Part shown: positions 40,589 to 49,800 of the stretch, piece by piece
Numbering within the stretch: the first letter of the stretch is position 1
Layout: every line of letters starts with the position of its first letter
Source: Streptomyces flaveus
Lineage (GTDB): Bacteria > Actinomycetota > Actinomycetes > Streptomycetales > Streptomycetaceae
DNA: 64,000 nt
Direction: 5' to 3'
NCBI RefSeq assembly: GCF_014647675.1
Contig: NZ_BMPQ01000012.1
Span: 164,166 to 228,165 of the forward strand
Notes under the pieces: generated by a model
Databases searched by the model: none
The model's input: the letters and a program-made list of their open reading frames with translations, nothing else
What the model was told of the DNA's origin: nothing
Program-made: the position numbers and the translations under genes

Positions 40589-41260
40589 GTGGCCATCCGT
40601 GTCCTACTGGTCGACGACCAGCCGCTGCTGCGAACCGGCTTCCGGATGATCCTGGAGGCGGAGCAGGACATCGCGGTCGTCGGCGAGGCCGGAGACGGTC
40701 TCCAGGCACTCGACCAGGTACGTGCCCTGCAGCCCGATGTGGTTCTGATGGACATCCGTATGCCGCGGATGGACGGTGTCGAGGCGACCCGGCAGATCAC
40801 CGGCCCCGGCCGGGACGGCCCCGCAAAGGTCCTGGTGCTGACCACTTTCGACCTCGACGAGTACGTGGTGGAGGCGCTGCGCGCGGGCGCCAGCGGTTTC
40901 CTGCTCAAGGACGCCCCGGCCAACGAGCTGGTGCAGGCGATCCGTGTGGTAGCCGCGGGCGAGGCGATGCTCGCGCCGAGCATCACGCGCCGGCTGCTCG
41001 ACAAGTACGCGGGCCATCTGCCCTCGGGCGACGAGCCGGTGCCGGACACACTGCACACGCTGACCGAGCGCGAGGTGGAGGTGCTGAAGCTGGTGGCCCG
41101 CGGCTTGTCGAACGCGGAGATCGCCGCGGACCTCTTCGTCAGCGAGACCACGGTCAAGACGCATGTGGGCCACGTCCTGACCAAGCTGGGCCTGCGTGAC
41201 CGCGTACAGGCGGCGGTGTACGCGTACGAGAGCGGACTGGTGCGCCCCGGCGCGCAGTGA
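40589..41260 (+). CDS. NarL/FixJ-type response regulator, orphan
   Basis: A 223-residue two-component response regulator. The receiver has VLLVDDQPLLRTGFRMIL, the phosphoacceptor Asp in VVLMDIRMPRMDG, Thr in VLVLTTFDLDEYV and Lys in GFLLKDAP. A LuxR-type HTH follows at the C-terminus (LTEREVEVLKLVARGLSNAE, then VSETTVKTHVGHVLTKLG). GTG at 40589 has GAAGGAGA 5 bases upstream. No histidine kinase gene is adjacent, so the partner is elsewhere. Confidence 0.94.
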   Translation: MAIRVLLVDDQPLLRTGFRMILEAEQDIAVVGEAGDGLQALDQVRALQPDVVLMDIRMPRMDGVEATRQITGPGRDGPAKVLVLTTFDLDEYVVEALRAGASGFLLKDAPANELVQAIRVVAAGEAMLAPSITRRLLDKYAGHLPSGDEPVPDTLHTLTEREVEVLKLVARGLSNAEIAADLFVSETTVKTHVGHVLTKLGLRDRVQAAVYAYESGLVRPGAQ

Positions 41261-41283
41261 CCGACGGCGCACCATTGTACGGC

Positions 41284-41335
41284 TATACGGCGATGGCCGC
41301 CCCCTTCCGAAGACAGGGGCGGCCATCGCCGTATA
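41284..41335. terminator. Bidirectional terminator between the response regulator and a binding protein gene
   Basis: Perfect 20-bp arms (41284-41303 and 41316-41335, left arm begins TATACGGCGATGG) flank a 12-base loop. It sits between two convergent stops at 41260 and 41346. Confidence 0.87.
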
Positions 41336-41345
41336 CGCACAACCG

Positions 41346-42929
41346 TCAGTCCTTGCTGATCTCCCAGAACCGGAACACGGTCGACGCGTCGAGGCAGTAC
41401 TCCAGGCCGTACACGTTGTCGCGGACGACCGCGTACTGCTTGGCCTGCCAGATCGGGAGGACCGGGACCTCCTCGGCGACGATGTCCTGGAGCTGCCCGT
41501 ACTGCTGCTCGGTCGAGGCGCGGTCGCTCAGGGCGGCGGTCTCGGGGATGAGCTGCCCGGTGACCGTGGAGTTCGTGTAGCCGTTGCCGAGCACGTTGCC
41601 CTCGCCGAAGAACGGGGCCGTGAAGTTGTCCGGGTCGGGGTAGTCCGGCACCCAGCCCTTCACGTACACGCCGTACTTGCCGGCCTCGATGTCCTTCTCG
41701 TACTGGTCGTAGGCGACCGACTTCACGCTCGCGTCGAACAGGCCGCTGGCGTTGAGCTGCTTGGCGATCGCCTTGAACTCCTGGTCCGTGGACGGGCCGT
41801 AGCGGGTCGGCGTGGACCAGAGGGTCAGCTTCACCTTGTCGGTGATGCCGTCGGCGCGCAGCACGTCCTCGGCCTTGGTGCGCGAGGGGCGGGCGCCGTA
41901 GGTGTCGAAGAAGGCCGTGTTGTGGCCGGTGATGCCTGCCGGGATGATCGAGTACAGCGGTGTCGCCGTGGAGTCGTAGACCTTCTCGACGAGGGCCTCG
42001 CGGTCCAGGAGGTGGGCGATCGCCTTGCGGACGCTCAGCTTGCCCGCGACCGGGTCCTGGGTGTTGAAGACCAGGTGCTGCACCTCGGCGCTGGAGCCCT
42101 CGACGACTTCGATGCCCCGGCTGGTGGACGTGTCGTTCTCGACGTCCGCGACGTCCTGGGCGGCGAGACCGCGGTAGGCGACGTCGACCTTGGTGTCGGT
42201 GAGGGCCTTGCGCAGGCGTGAGCGGTCGCCGTGGAAGAACTTGAGGGTCACGCCGGAGTTCTGCACATCGGCGTTGCCCTCGTAGTTCTCGTTGACCGAG
42301 AACACGGCCTCGTCCTCGCTGAAGGAGTCGAGTTGGTACGGGCCCGAGCCGATGGCCTTGCCGTCCTCGCGCAGCCCGTCCGCGTCGTACTCCCGGTGGT
42401 TCACGATCGAGCCGGCGCCGGAGGCGATCTTGCTGGGGAAGGTGGCGTCGGGGACCTTCAGCTGGAAGACGACCGTCTTCTCGTCCGGGGTCTCGACCTT
42501 GTCGAGCATGGGGAACATGATCGCGGGGCCGTCGGCGTCGTCGATCTTCATCATGCGGTCGAAGGAGAACTTGACGTCCTCGGAGGTGAGTTCGTCACCG
42601 TTGCTGAACTTCAGACCGTCGCGCAGGGTGCACTCGTAGACCCTGGTGTCCCCGTCCGTGAAGGAGCACGACTTCGCGGCTTCCGGCTCCGGTTCCGTGC
42701 CGCCCTTGGGGAAGCTCAGCAGGGACTGGAAGACGTTGTTGAACAACAGCCAGGAACCCGGGTCGTAGCCCGAGGCGGGATCGGTGGCCAGGACGTCGTC
42801 GGTCATCCCGATGACGACGGACGAGCCGGTGCCGCCGGATTCGCCCCCCTGGGAGCCGCAGCCGGTCAGCAGAGTGCCGGCCAGCGCCGTCGCGGTGGAC
42901 AGAACCGACCATTTGGTGCGCATGTTCAC
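41346..42929 (-). CDS. Oligopeptide-type ABC substrate-binding lipoprotein (SBP_bac_5)
   Basis: A 527-residue binding protein. The signal peptide has ATALAGTLLTGCGSQGG with the lipidation Cys at about 25. The family 5 fold is seen in CTLRDGLKFSNGDELTSEDV and FSFDRMMKIDD, then GSGPYQLDSFS, FNTQDPVAGKLSVRKAIAH, GVYVKGWVPDYPDPDNFTAP and VLPIWQAKQYAV. It should deliver peptides or similar ligands to a permease, but no permease or ATPase gene is near. It is a paralogue of the gene upstream at 43024-44628, and both may derive from a duplication. The start is GTG at 42929 or ATG at 42923. Confidence 0.9.
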   Translation of the reverse strand: MNMRTKWSVLSTATALAGTLLTGCGSQGGESGGTGSSVVIGMTDDVLATDPASGYDPGSWLLFNNVFQSLLSFPKGGTEPEPEAAKSCSFTDGDTRVYECTLRDGLKFSNGDELTSEDVKFSFDRMMKIDDADGPAIMFPMLDKVETPDEKTVVFQLKVPDATFPSKIASGAGSIVNHREYDADGLREDGKAIGSGPYQLDSFSEDEAVFSVNENYEGNADVQNSGVTLKFFHGDRSRLRKALTDTKVDVAYRGLAAQDVADVENDTSTSRGIEVVEGSSAEVQHLVFNTQDPVAGKLSVRKAIAHLLDREALVEKVYDSTATPLYSIIPAGITGHNTAFFDTYGARPSRTKAEDVLRADGITDKVKLTLWSTPTRYGPSTDQEFKAIAKQLNASGLFDASVKSVAYDQYEKDIEAGKYGVYVKGWVPDYPDPDNFTAPFFGEGNVLGNGYTNSTVTGQLIPETAALSDRASTEQQYGQLQDIVAEEVPVLPIWQAKQYAVVRDNVYGLEYCLDASTVFRFWEISKD

Positions 42930-43023
42930 GTACGTGTGCCTTGTCGTTGGTCTGAGAAATCCGGCGGTGAATTCCGGTCAGCCGCTTTCGCCGTGCGGGG
43001 TCGGCTGCTGACGGTGTGCTGGG

Positions 43024-44628
43024 TCAGCTGCCGACGCCGCGGCCCAGTTCCCAAAGCTGGAGCGTGGCGGTGGAGTTGAGGGTCCGTTCGGCGCCGGTGA
43101 TGTCGTCCCGTGCGGCGATGTACTGCTTGCCCTGCCACAGCGGCAGCATGGGGACGTCATCGGCGACGATGTTCTGGATCTCCTCGATGCTCCGCGACGC
43201 GGTGAGCCGGTCGGCCTGCCGACGGGACTCCGGGATCAGGGTGCCCCGGATCTCGTTGTTCGCGTAGGGCGAGCCGATGGTGTTGTTCTTGTCGAGGAAC
43301 GGCGCGAGGTAGTTGTCGGCGTCGGGGAAGTCCGGGAACCAACCCATGCCGTAGACCTCGTACTTGCCCTTCTGCTCGTTCGGGCGGAACGTCGCCCACT
43401 TCTCGCCCTTGACGTCGACCTCGAACAGGCCACTGTCGTTCAGCTGCTTCTTCAGCAGCTCGAACTCCTCTTTGGTGGCGGGCCCGTAGTGGTCGTCCGT
43501 GTAGTGCAGGGTCAGCTTCACCGGTGTGGTGACGTTCGCCTCGGACAGCAGGGCCTTGGCCTTGGCGGTGTCGGGCTCGCCGTACTTGTTGAAGAACGAG
43601 TTGGCGTGGCCCGTGACGGTGGTCGGCACCATGGAGTACAGGGGGTCGGCGCCGGTGCCGTACACATCGGAGACGAGTTGGCCGCGGTTGATGACCTGCG
43701 CCATCGCCTGACGGACGGCCTTGGACTTCACCGACGGGTCGTTGGTGTTGAAGCCCAGGTAGCGGATTTCCAGGCCGGGCTGCTCGATCAGGTCGATGTC
43801 CGTGGACTTGGCGTTCTGGAGCTTCCTGATCTGCGCGGGCGACATGGTGCGGGTCATCACGTTGATGGTGCCCTTGTTCAGCGCGGTACCCATGGCGTCG
43901 GCGCTGTCGAAGGAGCGCAGTTCGACCTTGTCGTTCTTCACCTTCAACTGCCCCTGATAGTTGGGGTTCTTGGTGAAGACGGCACTCACGAGTTCGTCGT
44001 TCTTGACCTCGGCCTCGAGGGTGTACGGGCCGGAGCCGTCCACCGAGAAGCCGTCGCGCAGCTTGTTCTTGTCGTAGTCGTCGGGGTTGACGATGCCCGC
44101 GACCGGCGTCGACAGCTTGAACGGGAACGTGGCGTCGGCGGTCTTGAGGTGGAAGATCACCTCGCGGTCGCCCTGGGTCTCGACGGTGTCGATGCCCGAG
44201 AGCAGTGCGAAGACACCGCTGTCGGCTTGGATCCGCAGCGCGCGTTCGATCGAGAACTTCACATCGTCCGCGGTCACGGGGTCGCCGTTCGCGAACTTGA
44301 GGCCCGAGCGCAGGGTGCACGCGTACCGCTCGTTGCCGGTGTCGGTGAAGCCGCAGCGCTGGGCGGCCTCGGGCTGGGGGTCGCCGCCGCCGTCGGGCAG
44401 GGTCATCAGCGTCTGGACGGTCTGCCTCAGGACGTTCCAGGTGCCGACGTCGTACGCGTACGCCGGGTCCAGCGGGGCGGGTGCCTCCTTCGAGGCGGCG
44501 AACCGGTCGGTGGTGCCCACGACGATGGCGTCATCGCTGCTGCCGCCGCCGGTGGACCCGCCGCAGCCGGCGAGGACCGGGGCGAGCAGGCCGATCACGG
44601 CCGGCAGCACCAAGGTCTTACGGTTCAT
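43024..44628 (-). CDS. Oligopeptide-type ABC substrate-binding lipoprotein (SBP_bac_5), paralogue
   Basis: A 534-residue paralogue of the downstream protein. Lipoprotein signal: PAVIGLLAPVLAGCGGSTGG with lipidation Cys at about 22. Shared features are CTLRSGLKFANGDPVTADDV, GSGPYTLEAEVKN, FNTNDPSVKSKAVRQAMAQV, YGMGWFPDFPDADNYLAPF and MLPLWQGKQYIAARDD. Two such genes in tandem without transporter genes is unusual. The 94-base gap between them holds no clear strong terminator, so cotranscription is possible. Confidence 0.9.
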   Translation of the reverse strand: MNRKTLVLPAVIGLLAPVLAGCGGSTGGGSSDDAIVVGTTDRFAASKEAPAPLDPAYAYDVGTWNVLRQTVQTLMTLPDGGGDPQPEAAQRCGFTDTGNERYACTLRSGLKFANGDPVTADDVKFSIERALRIQADSGVFALLSGIDTVETQGDREVIFHLKTADATFPFKLSTPVAGIVNPDDYDKNKLRDGFSVDGSGPYTLEAEVKNDELVSAVFTKNPNYQGQLKVKNDKVELRSFDSADAMGTALNKGTINVMTRTMSPAQIRKLQNAKSTDIDLIEQPGLEIRYLGFNTNDPSVKSKAVRQAMAQVINRGQLVSDVYGTGADPLYSMVPTTVTGHANSFFNKYGEPDTAKAKALLSEANVTTPVKLTLHYTDDHYGPATKEEFELLKKQLNDSGLFEVDVKGEKWATFRPNEQKGKYEVYGMGWFPDFPDADNYLAPFLDKNNTIGSPYANNEIRGTLIPESRRQADRLTASRSIEEIQNIVADDVPMLPLWQGKQYIAARDDITGAERTLNSTATLQLWELGRGVGS

Positions 44629-45102
44629 GCTCGAAGTTCTCCAGAGCTTTCGATCCGTGAACCCGGCATGCCGGGGTGTCGCAAGCGGGTCACGGGTGTT
44701 ACGACGAGGTTCTCGCCAATGAGATTAGTCCGCACCAGCAGGAGGGCTCGCCAATACCGGAGTTGACTTCCCATCACGCTGCGAAACCGGGCGTGGACGC
44801 ACTGAAAACCCGACAGCGGAAGGTTTCGTGCACGGTTCCATCAAACGGGACACAAGGACACGTTCCGTACCGCCAGTAAGGGACTTACGGCATATCGCGG
44901 CCCCCATGTCGACCCTGCCCATGGGTGGTGAACATCACAGGCTCAACTGGGTTGGACGGCCCCGTAATTCAACCTTCCGATGAAGATTGAATTACTCGGG
45001 TGGCCTGCACACGTACTGCTTTCCAGTTTCCTCTCGTATTCAACTTTTCACGCGCGGTGAGCGCCCGTCACATTCCCGTCCACAAGCAGTCCTGGCAGTC
45101 CC
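44629..45102. other. Gene-free interval upstream of the binding-protein pair
   Basis: A 474-base stretch without a convincing gene; the base composition is less G+C-rich than the neighbours. At 44964-44972 GTAATTCAA is repeated in inverse at 44987-44995 (TTGAATTAC) with 14 bases between. It may be a regulator site for the binding-protein genes or a weak terminator of the HAD gene. The promoter of the binding-protein gene is expected here. Confidence 0.45.
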
Positions 45103-45798
45103 TCAGACCGTCAGCAGCCCGCGCAGGAAAGACAGGTCGACCTCTTCCAGCGAGGGCACGACGGTGCGCCGGACGGCCGGGGTGATCGGCGCGACGGAGG
45201 GCACGGCCACCACATGGCAGCCCGCGGCCTCGGCGGACGCGATACCCGTCGCGGTGTCCTCGATGACCACGCATCTGGCCGGGTCCGCGCCGAGGCCCCT
45301 GGCCGCGAGCAGATACGGGTCGGGGTGCGGCTTGGTGCGCTCGATCTCGTCCCCCGCGACGGTCAGCCCGAAGTTCGCCGGGCCGAGCGAGGTCAGTACG
45401 CGGTCGATGATGCGGCGGTGCGAGGCGGAGACCAGCGCCGTGGGGATCTCGTGCGCGGACAGCTCGGCGAGCAGCCTCGCGGCGCCCGGCATCAGCGGCA
45501 GGGCGCGGCCGATCCGGTCCTCGAATCCGTCGTTCAGCAGCACCGTGAGCTCGGCGAGGGTGATGTCGGCTCCGGTGGCCTCGATGAGGAAACCCGCGCT
45601 GCGGGTCATGGGACCGCCGACCACGACGTGCCGCCAGGAGTCGTCGAGCCGGTGGCCGAGGCGCGCGAACACCTCGACCTCGGTGTCCCACCAGAAGCCC
45701 TCGGTGTCCACCAAGGTTCCGTCCATGTCGAGGAGCACGGCCTGCAGGGCGGAGCCTTCGGCCGTACGAGTACCGAGTGCGGGGACCGTACTGGTCAT
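45103..45798 (-). CDS. HAD-superfamily sugar phosphatase/mutase-like hydrolase
   Basis: A 231-residue HAD protein. Motif I is VLLDMDGTLVDTEGF with the Asp nucleophile, motif II is ALVSASHRRIID, motif III contains Lys in ERTKPHPDPYLLAA and motif IV is CVVIEDTATGIASAEAAG. This is the beta-phosphoglucomutase-like subfamily acting on small phosphorylated compounds. ATG at 45798. Same direction as metH upstream, but a 202-base gap separates them. Confidence 0.92.
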   Translation of the reverse strand: MTSTVPALGTRTAEGSALQAVLLDMDGTLVDTEGFWWDTEVEVFARLGHRLDDSWRHVVVGGPMTRSAGFLIEATGADITLAELTVLLNDGFEDRIGRALPLMPGAARLLAELSAHEIPTALVSASHRRIIDRVLTSLGPANFGLTVAGDEIERTKPHPDPYLLAARGLGADPARCVVIEDTATGIASAEAAGCHVVAVPSVAPITPAVRRTVVPSLEEVDLSFLRGLLTV

Positions 45799-46000
45799 CC
45801 GGGCACACCTCCGAGAGGGACGAGAAGGCCGGCTCCTGGTGAGGAACCGGCCTGCGCTGGACCGACCAGTGTACGACTCTCGCCGCGGATGTGCCGCGTT
45901 TGACCGACGTGTGCGAGGGCACACTCCAGACCCGCCATGGGGCCATCTCAGCGTGCCCTCGCACCCGGTGTGTGTGCCCTCGCGAGGCCTCAGTCCCGGC

Positions 46001-49000
46001 TCAACGGGCGTTGAAGTACTTCGCCTCGGGGTGGTGGATGACGATCGCGTCCGTGGACTGCTCGGGGTGGAGCTGGAACTCCTCGGACAGCTGGACGCCG
46101 ATCCGCTCCGGCTCCAGCAGTTCGGCGATCTTGGCGCGGTCCTCCAGGTCCGGGCAGGCGCCGTAGCCCAGTGAGAAGCGGGCGCCTCGGTACTTCAGCG
46201 CGAACATGTCCTCGACGTCGGCCGGGTCCTCACCGGCGAAGCCGAGTTCGGACCGCACGCGCGCGTGCCAGTACTCCGCCAGGGCCTCCGCCAACTGCAC
46301 GGACAGACCGTGCAGTTCGAGGTAGTCGCGGTAGGCGTCGGAGGCGAACAGCTTCGCCGTCTCCTCGCCGATCCGGGAGCCGACGGTGACGACCTGGAGG
46401 CCGACCACGTCCGTCTCGCCGGACTCCTCGGGGCGGAAGAAGTCGGCCAGGCACAGCCGGCGGCCACGGCGCTGGCGCGGGAAGGTGAAGCGGGTGCGCT
46501 CGTTGCCCGCCTCGTCCAGCAGGATCAGGTCGTCGTCCTTGGACACGCACGGGAAGTAGCCGTAGACGACGGCCGCTTCCAGCAGGTTCCCGGTCTGCAG
46601 CTGGTCCAGCAGTCCGCGCAGCCGCGGCCGGCCCTCGGTCTCCACCAGCTCCTCGTACGTCGGCCCGTCGCCCGTACGCGCCTGCTTGAGGCCCCACTGA
46701 CCCTTGAACAGCGCGCCCTCGTCCAGCCAGGAGGCGTACTCCTTGAGCTGGATGCCCTTGATGACGCGGGTCCCCCAGAACGGCGGCTCCGGGATGGGGT
46801 TGTCGATGGCCACGTCGGAGCGGACCGCGCCCTCCTCGGGGCGTTCCTCGACGACGGTGGGGGCGGTGGCCCTGACCCGGCGCTGCTTCAGCTCGGGCAG
46901 AGACGCTCCCGGCACACCCCGCTTGACGCCGATCAGCGCGTCCATCAGCCGCAGGCCCTCGAACGCGTCGCGGGCGTAGCGGACTTCGCCCTCGTAGATC
47001 TCGTGCAGGTCCTGCTCGACGTACGCGCGGGTCAGGGCCGCCCCGCCGAGGATGACCGGGTAGTCGGCGGCCATCTTGCGCTGGTTGAGCTCCTGCAGGT
47101 TCTCCTTCATGATCACCGTGGACTTGACCAGGAGGCCGGACATGCCGATGACATCGGCCTTGTGCTCCTCGGCGGCCTCCAGGATCGCGGAGACGGGCTG
47201 CTTGATGCCCAGGTTGACGACGTTGTAGCCGTTGTTGGACAGGATGATGTCGACCAGGTTCTTGCCGATGTCGTGCACGTCGCCGCGCACGGTGGCGAGC
47301 ACGATGGTGCCCTTGCCTGCCTCGTCGCCCTCGACCTTCTCCATGTGCGGTTCGAGGTAGGCGACCGCGGTCTTCATCACCTCGGCGGACTGGAGCACGA
47401 ACGGCAGCTGCATCTGGCCGGAGCCGAACAGCTCGCCGACCACCTTCATGCCGTCAAGCAGCGTCTCGTTGACGATGTCCAGGGCGGGGCGCTCCTGGAG
47501 TGCGTCGTCCAGGTCCTGTTCGAGACCGTTCTTCTCGCCGTCGATGATGCGGCGCTTGAGGCGCTCGTCCAGCGGCAGTGCGGCCAGTTCCTCGGCGCGG
47601 CCCGCCTTCAGGGACTTGGTGGTGGCGCCCTCGAACAGGGCCATGAGCTTCTGGAGCGGGTCGTATCCCTCGGCGCGGCGGTCGTAGACCAGGTCGAGGG
47701 CCGTCTGGACCTCTTCCTCGGTGAAGCGGGCGATCGGGAGGATCTTCGACGCGTGGACGATCGCCGAGTCCAGGCCCGCCTTGACGCACTCGTCCAGGAA
47801 GACCGAGTTGAGCAGGACGCGGGCGGCCGGGTTCAGGCCGAAGGAGATGTTCGACAGGCCCAGCGTGGTCTGGACGTCCGGGTGGCGGCGCTTGAGTTCG
47901 CGGATCGCCTCGATGGTGGCGATGCCGTCGCCCCGGGACTCCTCCTGACCGGTGCAGATGGTGAAGGTCAGGGTGTCGATGAGGATGTCCGACTCGTGGA
48001 TGCCCCAGTTGCCGGTCAGGTCGGCGATCAGCCGCTCGGCGATCGCGACCTTGTGCTCCGGGGTACGGGCCTGCCCCTCCTCGTCGATGGTCAGCGCGAT
48101 CAGCGCGGCGCCGTGTTCCTGGGCTAGCTTGGTGACCTTCGCGAACCGGGACTCGGGGCCGTCGCCGTCCTCGTAGTTGACCGAGTTGATGACCGCGCGG
48201 CCGCCGAGCTTCTCCAACCCGGCCTTGATGACGTCGACTTCGGTGGAGTCCAGGACGATCGGCAGCGTGGAGGCGGTGGCGAAGCGGCCGGCCAGCTCCT
48301 CCATGTCGGCGACGCCGTCGCGGCCGACGTAGTCCACGCACAGGTCGAGCATGTGGGCGCCCTCGCGGATCTGCTCGCGGGCCATCTCCACACAGTCGTC
48401 CCAGCGGCCCTCCAGCATGGCCTCGCGGAACTTCTTCGAGCCGTTGGCGTTGGTGCGCTCACCGATCGCCATGTACGCGGTGTCCTGACGGAACGGCACG
48501 GTCTGGTAGAGGGAGGCGGCGCCGGGCTCGGGCTGCGGGTGGCGCTCGGCCGGGGCCAGATCGCGTACCCGCTCGACGACTTGGCGCAGGTGCTCGGGCG
48601 TCGAGCCGCAGCAGCCGCCGATCAGGGAGAGGCCGTAATCGCGTACGAAGTTCTCCTGGGCGTCGGCCATCTCGGGCGGTGTCAGCGGGAAGTACGCGCC
48701 GTCCTTCGTGAGGATGGGCAGCCCGGCGTTCGGCATGCACATCAGCGGCGTACGCGAGTGGCGGGCCAGATAGCGCAGGTGCTCGCTCATCTCGGCCGGG
48801 CCGGTCGAGCAGTTCAGGCCGATCAGGTCGATACCGAGCGGCTCCAGGGCGGTCAGCGCCGCACCGATCTCCGAACCGAGCAGCATGACGCCCGTGGTCT
48901 CGAAGGCGAGCGAGCAGATCAGCGGCACGTTCACGCCCACGGCATCCATCGCGCGGCGCGCACCGATCAGACTCGACTTGGTCTGCAGCAGGTCCTGCGT

Positions 49001-49519
49001 GGTCTCCACGATCAGGGCGTCCGCGCCACCGGCGAGCAGGCCCTCGGCGTTCTGCTGGTAGCCGTCACGCAGTACGTCGTACGCGATGTGACCGAGCGAC
49101 GGCAGCTTGGTGCCCGGGCCGATCGAGCCGAGGACCCAACGCTGGCGACCGTCCTTGGCGCCGAACTCGTCGGCGACCTCACGGGCGATCCGGGCGCCCG
49201 CCTCGGACAGCTCGAAGATCCGGTCGGCGATCTCGTACTCGCCGGCGGCCGAGTGGTTCGAGCCGAAGGTGTTCGTCTCGACGCAGTCGACGCCGACGGA
49301 GAAGTACTCCTCGTGGACGGAGCGAACGATGTCCGGGCGCGTGATGTTCAGGATCTCGTTACAGCCCTCGAGGTTCTCGAAGTCCTCGAGCGTCGGGTCC
49401 TGGGCCTGCAACATCGTGCCCATGGCGCCGTCGGCCACCACCACACGGGTGGCGAGCGCCTCGCGAAGGGCGGTGATGCGGGTCCGGCTGTCGGCGGAAG
49501 GGGTTGGCGACGAGGCCAT
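46001..49519 (-). CDS. metH: Cobalamin-dependent methionine synthase MetH
   Basis: A 1172-residue four-module enzyme that transfers methyl from methyltetrahydrofolate to homocysteine. Module order: homocysteine-binding with zinc Cys in LIGLNCSTGPAEM and IGGCCGSTPEHLR; folate-binding with AIGERTNANGSKKFREAML; cobalamin-binding with the cap domain and VRGDVHDIGKNLVDIILSNN where His is the lower Co ligand; reactivation domain with FPRQRRGRRLCLADFF and LAEYWHARVRSELGF. ATG at 49519 follows GGGAG by 6 bases; an upstream in-frame start would add 96 unlikely residues. Confidence 0.97.
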   Translation of the reverse strand: MASSPTPSADSRTRITALREALATRVVVADGAMGTMLQAQDPTLEDFENLEGCNEILNITRPDIVRSVHEEYFSVGVDCVETNTFGSNHSAAGEYEIADRIFELSEAGARIAREVADEFGAKDGRQRWVLGSIGPGTKLPSLGHIAYDVLRDGYQQNAEGLLAGGADALIVETTQDLLQTKSSLIGARRAMDAVGVNVPLICSLAFETTGVMLLGSEIGAALTALEPLGIDLIGLNCSTGPAEMSEHLRYLARHSRTPLMCMPNAGLPILTKDGAYFPLTPPEMADAQENFVRDYGLSLIGGCCGSTPEHLRQVVERVRDLAPAERHPQPEPGAASLYQTVPFRQDTAYMAIGERTNANGSKKFREAMLEGRWDDCVEMAREQIREGAHMLDLCVDYVGRDGVADMEELAGRFATASTLPIVLDSTEVDVIKAGLEKLGGRAVINSVNYEDGDGPESRFAKVTKLAQEHGAALIALTIDEEGQARTPEHKVAIAERLIADLTGNWGIHESDILIDTLTFTICTGQEESRGDGIATIEAIRELKRRHPDVQTTLGLSNISFGLNPAARVLLNSVFLDECVKAGLDSAIVHASKILPIARFTEEEVQTALDLVYDRRAEGYDPLQKLMALFEGATTKSLKAGRAEELAALPLDERLKRRIIDGEKNGLEQDLDDALQERPALDIVNETLLDGMKVVGELFGSGQMQLPFVLQSAEVMKTAVAYLEPHMEKVEGDEAGKGTIVLATVRGDVHDIGKNLVDIILSNNGYNVVNLGIKQPVSAILEAAEEHKADVIGMSGLLVKSTVIMKENLQELNQRKMAADYPVILGGAALTRAYVEQDLHEIYEGEVRYARDAFEGLRLMDALIGVKRGVPGASLPELKQRRVRATAPTVVEERPEEGAVRSDVAIDNPIPEPPFWGTRVIKGIQLKEYASWLDEGALFKGQWGLKQARTGDGPTYEELVETEGRPRLRGLLDQLQTGNLLEAAVVYGYFPCVSKDDDLILLDEAGNERTRFTFPRQRRGRRLCLADFFRPEESGETDVVGLQVVTVGSRIGEETAKLFASDAYRDYLELHGLSVQLAEALAEYWHARVRSELGFAGEDPADVEDMFALKYRGARFSLGYGACPDLEDRAKIAELLEPERIGVQLSEEFQLHPEQSTDAIVIHHPEAKYFNAR

Positions 49520-49558
49520 GAAAGGGCTCCCTGTTGTGCGACGGCTGTCGGCTATGCG

Positions 49559-49599
49559 GCTCCCGGCGGAGGACGCACCAAGCCAGGGTAGCCGGGAGC
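49559..49599 (-). promoter_or_regulatory. Hairpin in the metH leader
   Basis: GCTCCCGGC pairs perfectly with GCCGGGAGC over a 23-base loop, 40 bases upstream of the metH ATG. No cobalamin, SAM or SAH riboswitch pattern was recognised, so this may only be a structured leader. Confidence 0.35.
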
Positions 49600-49729
49600 G
49601 GTTCGGACGGTCAGGGGAGTCCACGGGACGGACGGGCGTTGCGGGCGCGGTCCCGGTGAGGTTCTGTCCGGTGACCGGTGACGACAACTGTCGGCACCTA
49701 TTGGCGAGAGGTCGACAACGACCGATAGT

Positions 49730-49746
49730 GTTCAGCATTGTCGAAC
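49730..49746. promoter_or_regulatory. Putative GylR binding site upstream of gylR
   Basis: GTTCAGCATTGTCGAAC is an imperfect dyad (GTTC and GAAC ends). Its part GCATTGTCGAAC recurs exactly at 50720-50731 upstream of glpF. Further TTGTCG-like halves lie at 49711-49724 (GTCGACAACGACCG). The site is 55 bases before the gylR ATG. Confidence 0.62.
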
Positions 49747-49800
49747 GGCGGCACCGAAGCCCGCATGTCGACGGTCGAAGGGGACGGAGGCGGGACTGCG

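Noticed and set aside
44987..46174. 395-residue plus-strand open frame opposite the HAD gene
   Set aside because: It is Ser/Arg/Ala-rich without a domain, opposite a clear HAD phosphatase and the end of metH.
49520..49700. Cobalamin riboswitch before metH
   Set aside because: No B12-box-like or other conserved core was recognised; only a simple hairpin is present.
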